A DNA stretch of 64,000 nucleotides from Galactobacter sp052108535 (GCA_052108535.1 JBQDZM010000005.1:34741-98740); one strand, 5' to 3'; positions 8,908-18,562 are shown, counted from the first letter of the stretch. The notes: generated from the sequence alone by a model not told the origin. Numbers and translations: made by a program.

Positions 8908-9548
8908 TCAGAGCCGTCCAGCGAGGACCCGCGTCAGTTCCGGGAGCAGCGCTCGCATGGCCTGCCCGCGATGACTGATCGCGTTCTTCTCCTCCGGGGC
9001 CAGTTCCGCACACGTCCGGGTTTCACCGGCCGGGATCATGAGCGGGTCGTACCCGAACCCGCCCTCCCCGCGCGCAGCCATGGCCAGCGTGCCCTCCATA
9101 CGGCCAAAACGCACCAGCTCCTCGCCGCTGCCGGCGTCAGCGCCAGGCACCACCAGCGCCGCGGCACACACGAACGCAGCCCCACGATGCTCCGGAGCCT
9201 CAACATCGGCCAATTGCGCCAATAGCAGGTCGCGGTTGGCGGCGTCATCCCCGTGGCGGCCCGCCCACCGGGCGGAGAAGATCCCCGGTGCCCCGCCGAG
9301 GACGTCCACGGCGAGCCCGGAGTCGTCTGCCACAGCGACAAGCCCCGTGGCGGCGGCGACGGCACGGGCCTTCAGCAGTGAGTTCTCTTCGAAGGTCACG
9401 CCGGTCTCACGCACGTCAGGTGCTGCGACCTCAGCCGCGGAAACTACCTGTGTGTCCACGTCCAGACCGGGTACCGCACCGCGCAGCATGTCCCGCAGTT
9501 CGCGGACCTTACCCTGGTTGTGCGTGGCCAGCACCAGCACGGGAGAAC

Positions 9549-9552
<4 letters not shown>
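8908..9552 (-). CDS. rdgB: Non-canonical purine NTP pyrophosphatase (RdgB/HAM1)
   Basis: House-cleaning enzyme that hydrolyses dITP, XTP and similar damaged nucleotides to monophosphates. The 214 residues begin with VLVLATHNQGKVRELRDML, the phosphate-binding motif of the family (T10, N12, K15), followed by VADDSGLAVDVLGGAPG (D76, D77) and SARWAGRH. FGYDPLMIP and ISHRGQAMRAL near the end are also family motifs. Overlaps the rph stop/start junction by 4 bp, so it is translated with RNase PH, a common actinobacterial pairing. Confidence 0.96.
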
Positions 9553-10295
<743 letters not shown>

Positions 10296-10301
10296 GCCTC
10301 C

Positions 10302-10307
10302 ATGGTA
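10302..10307 (-). promoter_or_regulatory. rph -10 box (leaderless start)
   Basis: TACCAT on the minus strand, then GGAGGC, then the rph ATG. The GGAGG is too close to the ATG to work as a ribosome binding site, so a leaderless start fits better. No good -35 is visible. Confidence 0.4.
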
Positions 10308-10358
10308 TCCGGGTGGATGATCCATGCCCGACGGCGCGTGGCCGGGTCGGCCGGCAGC

Positions 10359-10374
10359 GGCACCTATCGGTGCC
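10359..10374 (-). terminator. Hairpin after the MBL hydrolase gene
   Basis: GGCACC-TATC-GGTGCC, a perfect 6-bp stem, 5 nt beyond the stop of the MBL hydrolase gene. There is no U-tract, so termination is only a possibility. Confidence 0.4.
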
Positions 10375-10379
10375 ACAGC

Positions 10380-11288
10380 TCAGCTCCAGCCGCGGGGATC
10401 CAGGGTGGCCCCGGATTCCTTGAGTGCCTTGGCGAGGGATTCCGGGATGCGGATCATGGTGTCGGTCCGGGGGCCGGACAGTCGCCTGCCCGACGAGACG
10501 CCGTAGGTGACGCCGGAGACGGCCACTGCCGTCTCGCCGTCGTACTCTTCCTTGGCCTCGGCAAGCACCGTCTCTGCATCCGTCCAGACGGGGAGGTGGG
10601 TGAGCAGCAGCCGCCTCACGCCGGCTTCGCGGGCCGCGTGTCCGGCCCGCTTACCGGTCAGGTGGACGCCTTCGATGGCGTCGTCGCGCCCCTCTTGGTT
10701 GGCCGCCTCGCAGAGGAACAGGTCTGCGTCGGTGGCCGCCTCGACGAGGCCGGGGCAGGAGTCCGTGTCTCCGGAGTAGGTGAGCACGGAGGTTTCCGTC
10801 TCGCCGTCGATCACTTCGGTGGCCGCGACCCGCAGGGCGTAGGCCTCCTTGACCGGGTGACGCACGGGGAATGGGGTGACGGTGAAGGGACCCACCTTGA
10901 TGGGCAGGGCCGCCACGAGGTCACGGAAGTCGAAATCCTCGTGCATCCCGGGGTCACGGGGAAGTTCGTAAGCGTCTGCCATGCGGTTCGCGGTGTCGGT
11001 CGGTCCGTAGCAGAGGACGCGTTCCCGGCCCCAGCCGTAGGGATCCCAGTGCACCGCCACGTGCAGCCCGCACAGGTCCATGCAGTGGTCCGGATGCAGG
11101 TGGGAGATGAAGATCGCGTCGATGTCCTTCAGATCCATGTAGCGCTGCAGCACACCGAGCGAACCGGACCCCAAGTCCAGGAGCACGCGCCAAGGACGCG
11201 TGCCGTCGTGGGCGGTGAGCAGGTAACAGGATGCTGGCGCGCCTGGCCCCGGAAAGGAGCCGGTTGCGCCGATGACGGTGAGTTTCAC
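10380..11288 (-). CDS. MBL-fold metal-dependent hydrolase
   Basis: Metallo-beta-lactamase fold protein of the RNase Z-like/phosphodiesterase subgroup, 302 residues. The metal motif SHLHPDHCMD is intact, followed by VRHPVKEAYALRV, the SGDTDSCPGLVEAA motif with its bridging Asp, and a late His in LLLTHLP. The N-terminus MKLTVIGATGSFPGPG is typical of this subgroup. Start is GTG at 11288, with GGAGAG 5 nt upstream. It lies between murI and rph in the order common in actinobacteria; its substrate is not known for the subgroup. Confidence 0.88.
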   Translation of the reverse strand: MKLTVIGATGSFPGPGAPASCYLLTAHDGTRPWRVLLDLGSGSLGVLQRYMDLKDIDAIFISHLHPDHCMDLCGLHVAVHWDPYGWGRERVLCYGPTDTANRMADAYELPRDPGMHEDFDFRDLVAALPIKVGPFTVTPFPVRHPVKEAYALRVAATEVIDGETETSVLTYSGDTDSCPGLVEAATDADLFLCEAANQEGRDDAIEGVHLTGKRAGHAAREAGVRRLLLTHLPVWTDAETVLAEAKEEYDGETAVAVSGVTYGVSSGRRLSGPRTDTMIRIPESLAKALKESGATLDPRGWS

Positions 11289-11339
11289 TCGATCTCTCCG
11301 ATGGATGACAACTGATGCGAGGATACTGCCTCGGCCCCG

Positions 11340-12272
11340 TCAAAGGGACGAGTGTGGGCTATCCCACCCGCCCCTGGCCCGGCGCAGCATCTCCTCCGTA
11401 ACCCTGGCCATGACCCCGGTGGGGTACTGTTCCGCGACCGAGTCGACGTGTTCCACCGTGCCGACTTCCGGGCCTAGGAACCGCCGCGCCAACTTCCCGA
11501 AGGATTCGGCGTCCCCGGTCGCCATGAAATGGTGCTCCCCGTCCTCGGTGGAAGGTGTCTCCAGGCCCGCCCTCGCCAACGAACGATAGACGTCCTTGGC
11601 GGTCTCCTCGGCGGAGGAGACCAGGGTGACTCCCTCCCCCATCACCAGGGAGAGCACGCCGGTCAGCAACGGGTAGTGGGTGCAACCCAGCACCAGCGTG
11701 TCCACGCCGGCCGCCTTCAACGGCGCCAGGTACTCCTCCGCCGTCGCAATCAGCTCCGGCCCGGACGTAATCCCGCGCTCCACGAATTCCACGAAGCGCG
11801 GACAGGCCGCGGAGGTGAGCTGCAGTTGTGGCGCGGCAGCGAACGCGTCGTCGTAGGCCCTGGAGCCCACGGTGGCCTGCGTCCCGATCACGCCGATCCT
11901 GCCGTTGCGTGTCGCGGCTACCGCGCGACGGACGGCAGGCTGGATCACCTCAACCACGGGAATCCCATACCGGGTGGTGTAGCGCTCACGGGCATCATGC
12001 AACACGGCAGCAGAGGCGGAATTGCAGGCGATCACCAAGAGCTTCACACCGGCGTCGACGAGTTCGTCCATGATGCCTAAGGCATTGGCCCTCACCGTGG
12101 CCAGGGGCAACGGACCGTACGGACCGCGCCCGGTGTCCCCCACGTATTGCGTGGATTCGTGCGGCAACTGATCGATGACGGCACGGGCCACGGTGAGTCC
12201 GCCCACGCCAGAGTCAAAGATCCCGATCGGAGCGGTGTTTACCAGGCGGTCGGGGTCTTGAGAGATTGTCAT
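11340..12272 (-). CDS. murI: Glutamate racemase
   Basis: Makes D-glutamate for peptidoglycan. The 310 residues have the two-cysteine active site: C83 in VIACNSASAA and C197 in LGCTHYPLL, plus IGIFDSGVGGLT (D20) and YVGDTGRGPYG near the N-terminus. Start is 2 nt after the DUF2017 stop, so clpS, the DUF2017 gene, murI and perhaps the MBL gene form one minus-strand unit. Length is slightly above the family mean because of a 12-residue leader (MTISQDPDRLVN). Confidence 0.96.
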   Translation of the reverse strand: MTISQDPDRLVNTAPIGIFDSGVGGLTVARAVIDQLPHESTQYVGDTGRGPYGPLPLATVRANALGIMDELVDAGVKLLVIACNSASAAVLHDARERYTTRYGIPVVEVIQPAVRRAVAATRNGRIGVIGTQATVGSRAYDDAFAAAPQLQLTSAACPRFVEFVERGITSGPELIATAEEYLAPLKAAGVDTLVLGCTHYPLLTGVLSLVMGEGVTLVSSAEETAKDVYRSLARAGLETPSTEDGEHHFMATGDAESFGKLARRFLGPEVGTVEHVDSVAEQYPTGVMARVTEEMLRRARGGWDSPHSSL

Positions 12273-12274
12273 CG

Positions 12275-12907
12275 TCAGCGCCGTTTCAGCAGAGCGGTCA
12301 TCAAGGATTCCTGCAGCCAGGACACGAACGAGTACAGCATCGCCATGAAATGCTCCACGTCGTCGACATCCCGGTTCTTGGACGGCTTCGCCTCGGCCAG
12401 CCGCGCCACCCGCTCCGCATCCGCCTGGTCCGCGATCCCCAAACGCTCGGAGAGGACCAACCGGATGTCGTTCAGCGCCGCCCCGAACCGATGCGCATCC
12501 GCTTCTGGAACCCGCAGGGGATCCTGCCGCAACAGCTCGATGGCCTCCTGCAGGGCGGCACGCTTCGACGCCACCACCTGCGGCTCCAGCATGGCCCGCA
12601 GACGCGCCTCATCCGCTGAGTCCTGCTCCGTCACGGGCGGCAGTAAACGTGCCAAGGCCGGGTCCACGGGCGGCTCCAACGTTTCCGGTCCCGGCGAGGC
12701 CTCGGGATCGCTGAGCCCCAACTCCTCCCACCACGAGGTGCCGGAGGCACCGTCCCGGCCACCGTCGTCGGGCATAGCGGAACCCTCACCCGCCCGCATA
12801 TCAAGCAGGTGCAGGACGTCCCGCGCCAACGTGATCACCAGCCGAGACTCATCCTCCTCAAGCTGCGCCACGTAGGCGCCACCAACACGTCGAAAAGCCC
12901 GGGCCAT
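12275..12907 (-). CDS. DUF2017 family protein
   Basis: 210-residue soluble protein matching the DUF2017 family, which in actinobacteria almost always follows clpS. It starts with FRRVGGAYVAQLEEDE, has a long acidic linker with many Pro, Gly and Ser (about residues 55-90), then helical segments ending in a hydrophobic FMAMLYSFVSWLQESLMTALL. No catalytic motif is visible. The start codon directly follows the clpS stop with no gap, which suggests a role in the ClpS/ClpCP degradation pathway; that is inferred from gene order only. Confidence 0.85.
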   Translation of the reverse strand: MARAFRRVGGAYVAQLEEDESRLVITLARDVLHLLDMRAGEGSAMPDDGGRDGASGTSWWEELGLSDPEASPGPETLEPPVDPALARLLPPVTEQDSADEARLRAMLEPQVVASKRAALQEAIELLRQDPLRVPEADAHRFGAALNDIRLVLSERLGIADQADAERVARLAEAKPSKNRDVDDVEHFMAMLYSFVSWLQESLMTALLKRR

Positions 12908-13219
12908 TCAGGACTCCTGTCGCAACGTGGCCTGAAGCCCGTAGCCGTGCATGGCCACCAGATCCGCTTCGATCCGCTCCCGCGAACCCGACGCCACCAC
13001 GGCCTTGCCGTCGTGGTGCACCTGCAGCATCAATTCCTCCGCACGCGATGCGGAATAGCCAAAATAGCTGCGGAAGATATAGGCCACATAGCTCATGAGA
13101 TTTACCGGATCGTCCCACACCAACAACTCGTAGGGACGCTCTAGTCTGCTTTTCAGCGCCGTGTCCTGCCTCGGCGAACTCACCGGGGCGGCCACCGGCG
13201 CAATGCTCACGGTGGTCAT
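12908..13219 (-). CDS. clpS: ATP-dependent Clp protease adaptor ClpS
   Basis: Adaptor that delivers N-degron substrates to the ClpC/ClpP machine. 103 residues. After a short variable N-terminus comes the family core PYELLVWDDPVNLMSYVAYIF, with the acidic D36-D37 that contact the substrate N-terminus, and LQVHHDGKAVV with H68-H69. A longer frame to 13315 exists, but ATG at 13219 sits 7 nt after a TAGACT box and gives the expected length. Confidence 0.94.
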   Translation of the reverse strand: MTTVSIAPVAAPVSSPRQDTALKSRLERPYELLVWDDPVNLMSYVAYIFRSYFGYSASRAEELMLQVHHDGKAVVASGSRERIEADLVAMHGYGLQATLRQES

Positions 13220-13226
13220 GCGTTCC

Positions 13227-13232
13227 AGTCTA
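13227..13232 (-). promoter_or_regulatory. clpS -10 box (leaderless start)
   Basis: TAGACT on the minus strand, 7 nt before the clpS ATG. The short space between clpS and pncB therefore holds two divergent promoters; the one for pncB could not be located with confidence. Confidence 0.45.
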
Positions 13233-13315
13233 GTCGCCGCGTACTCTTGACCCCGGGGAACCGAAGCGGTTCCTGCCCAAGATCCGTCCTTCGTGTTCCT
13301 CATCAGGAGTTCCAC

Positions 13316-14620
13316 GTGTCCCCTGCGACCTCATTGCTCACCGACCACTACGAGCTGACCATGGTGGAGGCCGCGCTCGTTGCTGGCACCGCCCATCGTC
13401 GTAGCGTGTTCGAACTCTTCGCGCGGCGTCTGCCTGCGGGCCGCCGGTACGGCATGGTCGCGGGCACCGGACGCATCCTGGAGGGCCTCGCAGACTTCCG
13501 TTTCGGCTCCGAGGAGCTTGACTATCTGGCCCAGCGCAACGTCGTCAACGAGGAAACGCTGCAATGGCTGGCCGACTTCCGTTTCTCCGGGTCCATCACG
13601 GGCTACGCGGAAGGCGAGATCTATTTCCCCGGTTCGCCGTTGATGCAGGTCGAGTCCACCTTCGCCGAGGCCGTGGTCCTGGAGACCTACCTGCTCTCCG
13701 TGCTGAACTTCGATTCGGCCGTGGCCTCCGCCGCGTCCCGCATGGTGGCCTCCGCAGAGGGGCGGCCCTGCATCGAGATGGGTTCGCGCCGCACCCATGA
13801 GGAGGGCGCCGTCGCCGCGGCCCGTGCCGCGATCATCGCGGGATTCACCTCCACGTCCAATCTGGAGGCCGGTCGCCGCTACGGGCTCACCACCGGGGGT
13901 ACCGCCGCACACTCGTTCACCCTGTTGCACGATTCGGAGCGCGAGGCATTCCAAGCCCAGGTGAACACGCTCGGCGTCGACACCACCCTGCTGGTGGACA
14001 CCTACGACGTGGAACAGGGCGTGCGCACCGCCGTGGATGTGGCCGGCCCCGGCCTCGGCGCGGTCCGCATCGACTCCGGCGACCTCGTGGACCAGGCCCG
14101 CTGGGTCCGCCGCTTGCTGGACGACCTCGGCAACACCGACACCGGCATCGTGGTGACCTCCGATCTGGACGAGTACGCCATCGCCTCGCTGCGCTCCGCC
14201 CCCGTGGACTCCTATGGGGTGGGCACCAAACTGGTCACCGGCTCCGGTCACCCCACCGCCGGCATGGTGTACAAATTGGTGGCTCGCGAGGGGGCCGACG
14301 GCGTGTGGCAGGACGTGGCCAAACGCGCCCCGGGCAAGGGCAGCGTGGGCGGCCGCAAAGCGGCCTTCCGACAACTCAACGAGCGCGGACGAGCCACAGC
14401 GGAGCTGATTGGTGTGGACGGCTCACAGCCGCCCGTCGGGGCCAACGCCCGCGACCTGCTGGTGCCGCTCGTCGTGAATGGCGAGGTGCAGCCCGGATAC
14501 ACGGGGGCAGAGGGCGTCGCCCGCGCCTCGGCCCGGCGTGAGGCCTCCATCGCAGAGTTGCCCGGGTCGGGTAAGCAGATGCTGGCGGGCGAGCCCGTCA
14601 TCCCCACCGAATACCTCTAA
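13316..14620 (+). CDS. pncB: Nicotinate phosphoribosyltransferase
   Basis: First enzyme of the Preiss-Handler NAD salvage route, joining nicotinate and PRPP. The 434 residues include SLLTDHYELTMVEAAL at the N-terminus, FELFARRLPAGRRYGMVAG, EMGSRRTHEEGAVAAARAA and GTKLVTGSGHPTAGMVYKL, all family signatures. GTG at 13316 follows AGGAG with a good spacing and begins directly before the conserved LLTDHYEL; the longer open frame from 13247 is rejected. Only 8 nt separate it from pncA, so nicotinamide would be deamidated and used by the same operon. Confidence 0.95.
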   Translation: MSPATSLLTDHYELTMVEAALVAGTAHRRSVFELFARRLPAGRRYGMVAGTGRILEGLADFRFGSEELDYLAQRNVVNEETLQWLADFRFSGSITGYAEGEIYFPGSPLMQVESTFAEAVVLETYLLSVLNFDSAVASAASRMVASAEGRPCIEMGSRRTHEEGAVAAARAAIIAGFTSTSNLEAGRRYGLTTGGTAAHSFTLLHDSEREAFQAQVNTLGVDTTLLVDTYDVEQGVRTAVDVAGPGLGAVRIDSGDLVDQARWVRRLLDDLGNTDTGIVVTSDLDEYAIASLRSAPVDSYGVGTKLVTGSGHPTAGMVYKLVAREGADGVWQDVAKRAPGKGSVGGRKAAFRQLNERGRATAELIGVDGSQPPVGANARDLLVPLVVNGEVQPGYTGAEGVARASARREASIAELPGSGKQMLAGEPVIPTEYL

Positions 14621-14628
14621 GGCCCTCC

Positions 14629-15246
14629 ATGAGCAGCACACCGAGCACCGCCCTGATCATCGTCGACGTCCAGAACGACTTCTGCGAGGGCGGTGCGCTC
14701 GGTGTGGACGGCGGCGCCGCAGTCGCAGCGTCCGTAGCCACGCTGGTGGCCACGGGCCGTTTCGACGTCGTGGTGGCGACCCAGGATTGGCACGTCGACC
14801 CCGGACGACATTTCTCGGATACACCGGACTTCGTGGACACCTGGCCGGTGCATTGCGTTGCAGGCAGTTCCGGCGCACAACTGCACCCCGCTTTGGCCGC
14901 TGTGGCGAACCAGATCGATGCGTATGTCCGCAAGGGACGCTACGAGGCCGCGTACTCGGGTTTCGACGGCCGGGTGGTCGCCGGTGAGGAGATGACGGCA
15001 CCCGAGCCCGGACCGTCGGACATGATGCCCGGCATGCCGCTGGCGGCGTGGCTGCGCTCCCGCGCGGTCACCGAGGTCACCGTGGTGGGCATCGCTACGG
15101 ACTTCTGCGTGCGAGCCACGGCACTGGACGCGCTCAAGGAAGGTTTCGGCACCAGGGTGCCGGCCGAGTTGACCGCCGCGGTGCACCCGGACAACACACC
15201 AAGGGTGCTCAAGGAACTGGTCGGAGCCGGAGCCAAGGTCCACTGA
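14629..15246 (+). CDS. pncA: Nicotinamidase / pyrazinamidase
   Basis: Deamidates nicotinamide to nicotinate, the substrate of the upstream pncB product. 205 residues. The catalytic triad is D13 (IVDVQNDF), K102 (RKGRYEAAYSGF) and C160 (GIATDFCVRAT); metal ligands are D53, H55 and H61 (QDWHVDPGRH) with H75 (WPVHC). All conserved residues of the PncA family are present, so it should be active. Confidence 0.96.
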   Translation: MSSTPSTALIIVDVQNDFCEGGALGVDGGAAVAASVATLVATGRFDVVVATQDWHVDPGRHFSDTPDFVDTWPVHCVAGSSGAQLHPALAAVANQIDAYVRKGRYEAAYSGFDGRVVAGEEMTAPEPGPSDMMPGMPLAAWLRSRAVTEVTVVGIATDFCVRATALDALKEGFGTRVPAELTAAVHPDNTPRVLKELVGAGAKVH

Positions 15247-15275
15247 CCCCCAACGGGTACCGCTGGCCGGGGTCA
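15244..15275. terminator. Bidirectional hairpin between pncA and the helicase gene
   Basis: TGACCCC and GGGGTCA form a 7-bp stem around an 18-nt loop, in the 26 bp between two convergent genes; the arms include the two stop codons or abut them. No U-tract. Confidence 0.45.
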
Positions 15276-17075
15276 GGAGCGGCCCACGAACCAATCCTGG
15301 AGCTTGTCGATCCGGCGCTGCAGCTGCTCCGCGTTGGCCTGAGCCACCGCGGGCCCCCCACATACCGAACGCAACTTGGTGTGGATCTGCCCGTGCGGCG
15401 TTCCCGTCCGCGCGGCCCACGCCGACACGGACTTGGAGAGCTGGCTGCGCAGGTCCATCAACCTGCGGTGATCCACCACGCCCACGGGCTCGGGCGCGGA
15501 AGCGGCGCTGGCTGCAGAATTGCGTCGCGAAACCTGTTTGGCCTGGCGCTGGCGCAGCAGGACCCCCACCTGATCGGCATCCAACAGACCGGGAATCCCC
15601 AGAAAGTCCTGTTCGTCCTCGGAGCCCACCACACCCCCGATCCCGTACTCGCCGCCGTCGAAGAGCACACGGTCGAAGTTGGCGTCGGATTCCAGCGCCT
15701 CGAACGTTCCCTGCGTCAACGACTCAGAGGCCTTGTCCTCCCGGTTAGCCGCCGCAAGCTCGGCTTCCTCCTGGTCCGCGCCGAATTCCTCGGTGAGATG
15801 GTTCACCGGGCGGTCCAAGGCATGGTCGCGCTCCACCTCCATCTCGTTGGCGAGCGTCGTCAGGATCGGGACGGAGGGCAGGAACACAGAGGCCACCTCG
15901 CCGCGTTTCCGCGACCGCACGAAACGCCCAACGGCCTGGGCAAAGAACAGCGGGGTGGAGGTGGACGTGGCGTACACACCGACGGCCAGACGCGGGACGT
16001 CGACCCCTTCCGACACCATGCGCACCGCGACCATCCAGCGCTGCTCCCCCTCCGAGAAGTCCTCAATGTGCTTCGAGGCCTTGGCATCGTCGGAGAGCAC
16101 CACGGTGGGCGCCTGACCTGTGATGCCCCGTAGGAGGGCGGCGTAGGCCTTCGCGGATTCGTGGTCGGTGGCGATCACCAGGCCACCGGCATCCGGGATG
16201 GTGCGGCGGACCTCGGTCAGCCGCCGATCCGCTGCCGCCAGCACCGACGGGATCCACTCCCCCTCAGGGTTCAACGCGGTCCGCCACGCATGTGCGGTGA
16301 TGTCCTTGGTCGCGGCACCGCCCAGCTGGGCTTCCATCTCCTCACCGGAGGAGGTCCGCCACCGCATATTGCCGGAATAGGCCATGAAGAGCACGGGGCG
16401 CACCACATGATCCTTCAACGCCTCACCGTAACCGTAGGTGTAATCGGCCTTGGAGCGGCGAATCCCCTGCGCGTCCTCGACGTAGTCCACGAACGGGATC
16501 TGAGCGGTATCGGAACGGAAGGGGGTTCCGGTCAGGGCTAGGCGCTTGACCGCCGGATCGAACGCCTCACGAATACCGTCGCCCCAGGTCAGCGCGTCAC
16601 CTGCGTGGTGCACCTCGTCCAGGATCACCAAGGTGCGGCCAGCCTCGGTGCGGGCCCGATGCAGCAGCGGCTTGTTGGCCACCTGCGAGTAGGTGACCAC
16701 CACACCGATGTACTCGCGTCCGTGGTGCCCGTCCGAATTCTTGAAGTTCGGATCGATCGACAAGCCGATCCTCGCGGCGGCATCCGCCCACTGCGTCTTC
16801 AGGTGATCGGTCGGCGCCACGACCGTGATCCGGTTGATCTTGCCGGAGTCCACCAGCGTCTTCGCGACCCTCAACGCGAACGTGGTCTTACCTGCGCCCG
16901 GCGTCGCGACCGCCAGGAAATCCTTGGCCGTTGAGGAGAAGAAACCCTCCATGGCCTCCTGCTGCCACTGACGCAATTTGGTGGCGGTACCCCACGCAGC
17001 CTTGGCCGGGTATGCGGGGGGCATGTCCTCGCCGGCGGCTCCCGTGCCTGGCAGGGAGAACAAGGCGTCGGACAT
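15273..17075 (-). CDS. DEAD/DEAH-box superfamily 2 helicase
   Basis: Predicted SF2 nucleic acid helicase, 600 residues. Motifs in order: LRQWQQEAM (Q-like), Walker A TPGAGKTT (residues 58-65), VVAPTDHLKTQW (Ia), DEVHHAGD (Walker B, 153-160), LTGTPFRSD (III), and QAVGRFVRSRKRGE (VI). The C-terminal 150 residues are rich in acidic residues and contain no recognised nuclease. Start at 17075 follows AAGGAG with good spacing. The next gene upstream, DUF3039, is a regular neighbour in actinobacteria; 109 bp with several hairpins lie between them. Resembles the restriction-enzyme type helicase group; the precise role is unknown. Confidence 0.88.
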   Translation of the reverse strand: MSDALFSLPGTGAAGEDMPPAYPAKAAWGTATKLRQWQQEAMEGFFSSTAKDFLAVATPGAGKTTFALRVAKTLVDSGKINRITVVAPTDHLKTQWADAAARIGLSIDPNFKNSDGHHGREYIGVVVTYSQVANKPLLHRARTEAGRTLVILDEVHHAGDALTWGDGIREAFDPAVKRLALTGTPFRSDTAQIPFVDYVEDAQGIRRSKADYTYGYGEALKDHVVRPVLFMAYSGNMRWRTSSGEEMEAQLGGAATKDITAHAWRTALNPEGEWIPSVLAAADRRLTEVRRTIPDAGGLVIATDHESAKAYAALLRGITGQAPTVVLSDDAKASKHIEDFSEGEQRWMVAVRMVSEGVDVPRLAVGVYATSTSTPLFFAQAVGRFVRSRKRGEVASVFLPSVPILTTLANEMEVERDHALDRPVNHLTEEFGADQEEAELAAANREDKASESLTQGTFEALESDANFDRVLFDGGEYGIGGVVGSEDEQDFLGIPGLLDADQVGVLLRQRQAKQVSRRNSAASAASAPEPVGVVDHRRLMDLRSQLSKSVSAWAARTGTPHGQIHTKLRSVCGGPAVAQANAEQLQRRIDKLQDWFVGRS

Positions 17076-17113
17076 GGGTGAGGGCTCCTTCGTGGGGTGT
17101 GGTGACGGGTGTT

Positions 17114-17129
17114 GGGCATGAATATGCCC
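17114..17129 (-). repeat. Hairpin in the DUF3039-helicase spacer
   Basis: GGGCAT-GAAT-ATGCCC, perfect 6-bp stem, about 40 nt upstream of the helicase start and inside its probable leader. Could influence processing or translation. Confidence 0.4.
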
Positions 17130-17157
17130 GACGGCGGGTGGCACCCACCGTCCAGAC

Positions 17158-17175
17158 GGCGCCCTGGCGGGCGCC
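17158..17175 (-). terminator. Hairpin after the DUF3039 gene
   Basis: GGCGCCC-TGGC-GGGCGCC, perfect 7-bp GC stem starting 7 nt after the DUF3039 stop on the minus strand. No U-tract follows in that direction, so it may attenuate rather than stop transcription into the helicase gene. Confidence 0.45.
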
Positions 17176-17181
17176 ACCGTT

Positions 17182-17472
17182 TTACTTCTTCTTGTCCTTG
17201 GGTGCCTTCAAGCCGTCGTAAATGGACTTGCACTCGGGACAGACCGGGAACTTCTCCGGGTCGCGGCCCGGTACCCACACCTTGCCGCAGAGCGCGATCA
17301 CCGGCTCACCCGTGATGGCGGACTCGGTGATCTTCTCCTTACGCACATAGTGCGCAAAGCGTTCGTGATCGCCCGGCTCCACTTCCTGAAGCTGACGTTC
17401 ACGCTCCAGAACGGTGGTCCCACCCGAGGCGGGATCGTTGGGGTCAAGGAACGGATCTGGGGGCAGGGTCAT
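17182..17472 (-). CDS. DUF3039 family zinc-ribbon-like protein
   Basis: 96-residue protein of the DUF3039 family. Three cysteines (C62 in ALCGKVW, C78 and C81 in CPECK) with H36 in GDHERFAHYV suggest a single zinc site. The tail is lysine-rich (APKDKKK). ATG at 17472 follows AGGAG by 8 nt; a GTG three codons upstream (17481) overlaps that ribosome binding site. The family is found almost only in actinobacteria and sits beside this SF2 helicase, so it may be a partner of it; this is inferred from gene order. Confidence 0.85.
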   Translation of the reverse strand: MTLPPDPFLDPNDPASGGTTVLERERQLQEVEPGDHERFAHYVRKEKITESAITGEPVIALCGKVWVPGRDPEKFPVCPECKSIYDGLKAPKDKKK

Positions 17473-17524
17473 GTTTTTCACTCCTGTGCTGAACGGGTCG
17501 AAAAGGGATGGCTGGGTGAACGGA

Positions 17525-18445
17525 TCAGAAGAGCGCGGAGGCCAGACGCGGGCGCGCCTTCACCACCCTGGGGTCGTGGTTACCGACCACGGCGAAGAGA
17601 TCCACGAGGTGCTCGCGAGCGGCATCCTTGGTCTCGCCCTGCTGACGGGCCACAAACTGCGTGAGACGACGGAAAGCATCCTCGACGTGGCCACCCACCA
17701 CATCCAGGTCAGCCACGTCGAGCTGTGCCTGGAGGTCATCCGGCGCCTCGGCCGCACGGGTGCGCACCGCCGCCGCCTCGAAGCCGTGAACGCGACGAAG
17801 CAGCTCCACGCGGCGACTGCCGGTGGCGGCCTCGTCATCTCCAGGGTTCTCGTCCAGAGCCAGACGATAAATGGCCGCAGCCGCGTCGAAGTCATCGGCG
17901 GCCAACGCGGCCTCCGCCTCGGCGAAGCGGGAGGGTTCGCTGCCGTCCGCCTCGGCGTTAAGCGGGGGGACGGATCCTGCCATGCCTTGCTGCACGGCGA
18001 CCTGGGTCAATTCCTTCAGCAAGGCCTCGATCTGGGTCCTATCCACCGGCCCGGTGAAGAGCGGCATGGGGCGTCCCCCCAGGACCGCAAAGACGGCTGG
18101 GATCTGCTGAACGCTCAGAGCCTGCGCCACGCGCGGCTGCTGGTCGGGGTCCACGAGGCCGAGGACCATCCGTCCGGCCTCCGCCTCGACTGCGGCCACG
18201 AGATCGCTACGCAACTGATCGCCGCCCGGAACCCGGGCGTTGGTGACGGCCAGGATGACGGGAACGCGCGTGGAGAGCTGCACCACCTCCTGGAACAACT
18301 GCTCATCGACCTGAACGGCCCACTTGCCCGGTGCCGTGGAGACAACGCCGCCTCCCTGCCCGGCTGTTGCTGCTGCGGACTCCGCCCCGAGGCTGGAGAG
18401 GTCAACGGCGCCGTGCGAGGAAGCAGGCTGCTGCTGCGATGTCAT
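17525..18445 (-). CDS. Thioredoxin-fold TPR protein (CnoX/YbbN-like co-chaperone)
   Basis: 306 residues: a low-complexity N-terminus (SSLGAESAAATAGQ), a thioredoxin fold (about residues 40-150, with VDEQLFQEVVQLS, LGLVDPDQQ and the cis-Pro loop VQQIPAVFAVLGG), and C-terminal helical TPR-like repeats (AEAALAADDFDAAAAIYRLA). The redox CxxC is missing; its place is taken by NARVPGGDQL. This is the pattern of YbbN/CnoX-type chaperone-linked thioredoxins rather than a disulfide reductase. The chosen ATG at 18445 lies 13 nt after an AAGGAG, an unusually wide gap; no better start is seen. Confidence 0.82.
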   Translation of the reverse strand: MTSQQQPASSHGAVDLSSLGAESAAATAGQGGGVVSTAPGKWAVQVDEQLFQEVVQLSTRVPVILAVTNARVPGGDQLRSDLVAAVEAEAGRMVLGLVDPDQQPRVAQALSVQQIPAVFAVLGGRPMPLFTGPVDRTQIEALLKELTQVAVQQGMAGSVPPLNAEADGSEPSRFAEAEAALAADDFDAAAAIYRLALDENPGDDEAATGSRRVELLRRVHGFEAAAVRTRAAEAPDDLQAQLDVADLDVVGGHVEDAFRRLTQFVARQQGETKDAAREHLVDLFAVVGNHDPRVVKARPRLASALF

Positions 18446-18562
18446 GGTGTTGGGTTCACTCCTTGGTACTGCTTGCAACGTGTCGAGACGCCACGGCTTC
18501 TCGAGCGGACACGGTATCTCGAGTAGCTGAGGCTTGGCGAGCGGCGCGAGGCCAGGGGGCCG

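Noticed and set aside
10302..11315. 337-residue plus-strand frame over the MBL hydrolase
   Set aside because: Antisense shadow of a gene with an intact HxHxDH motif.
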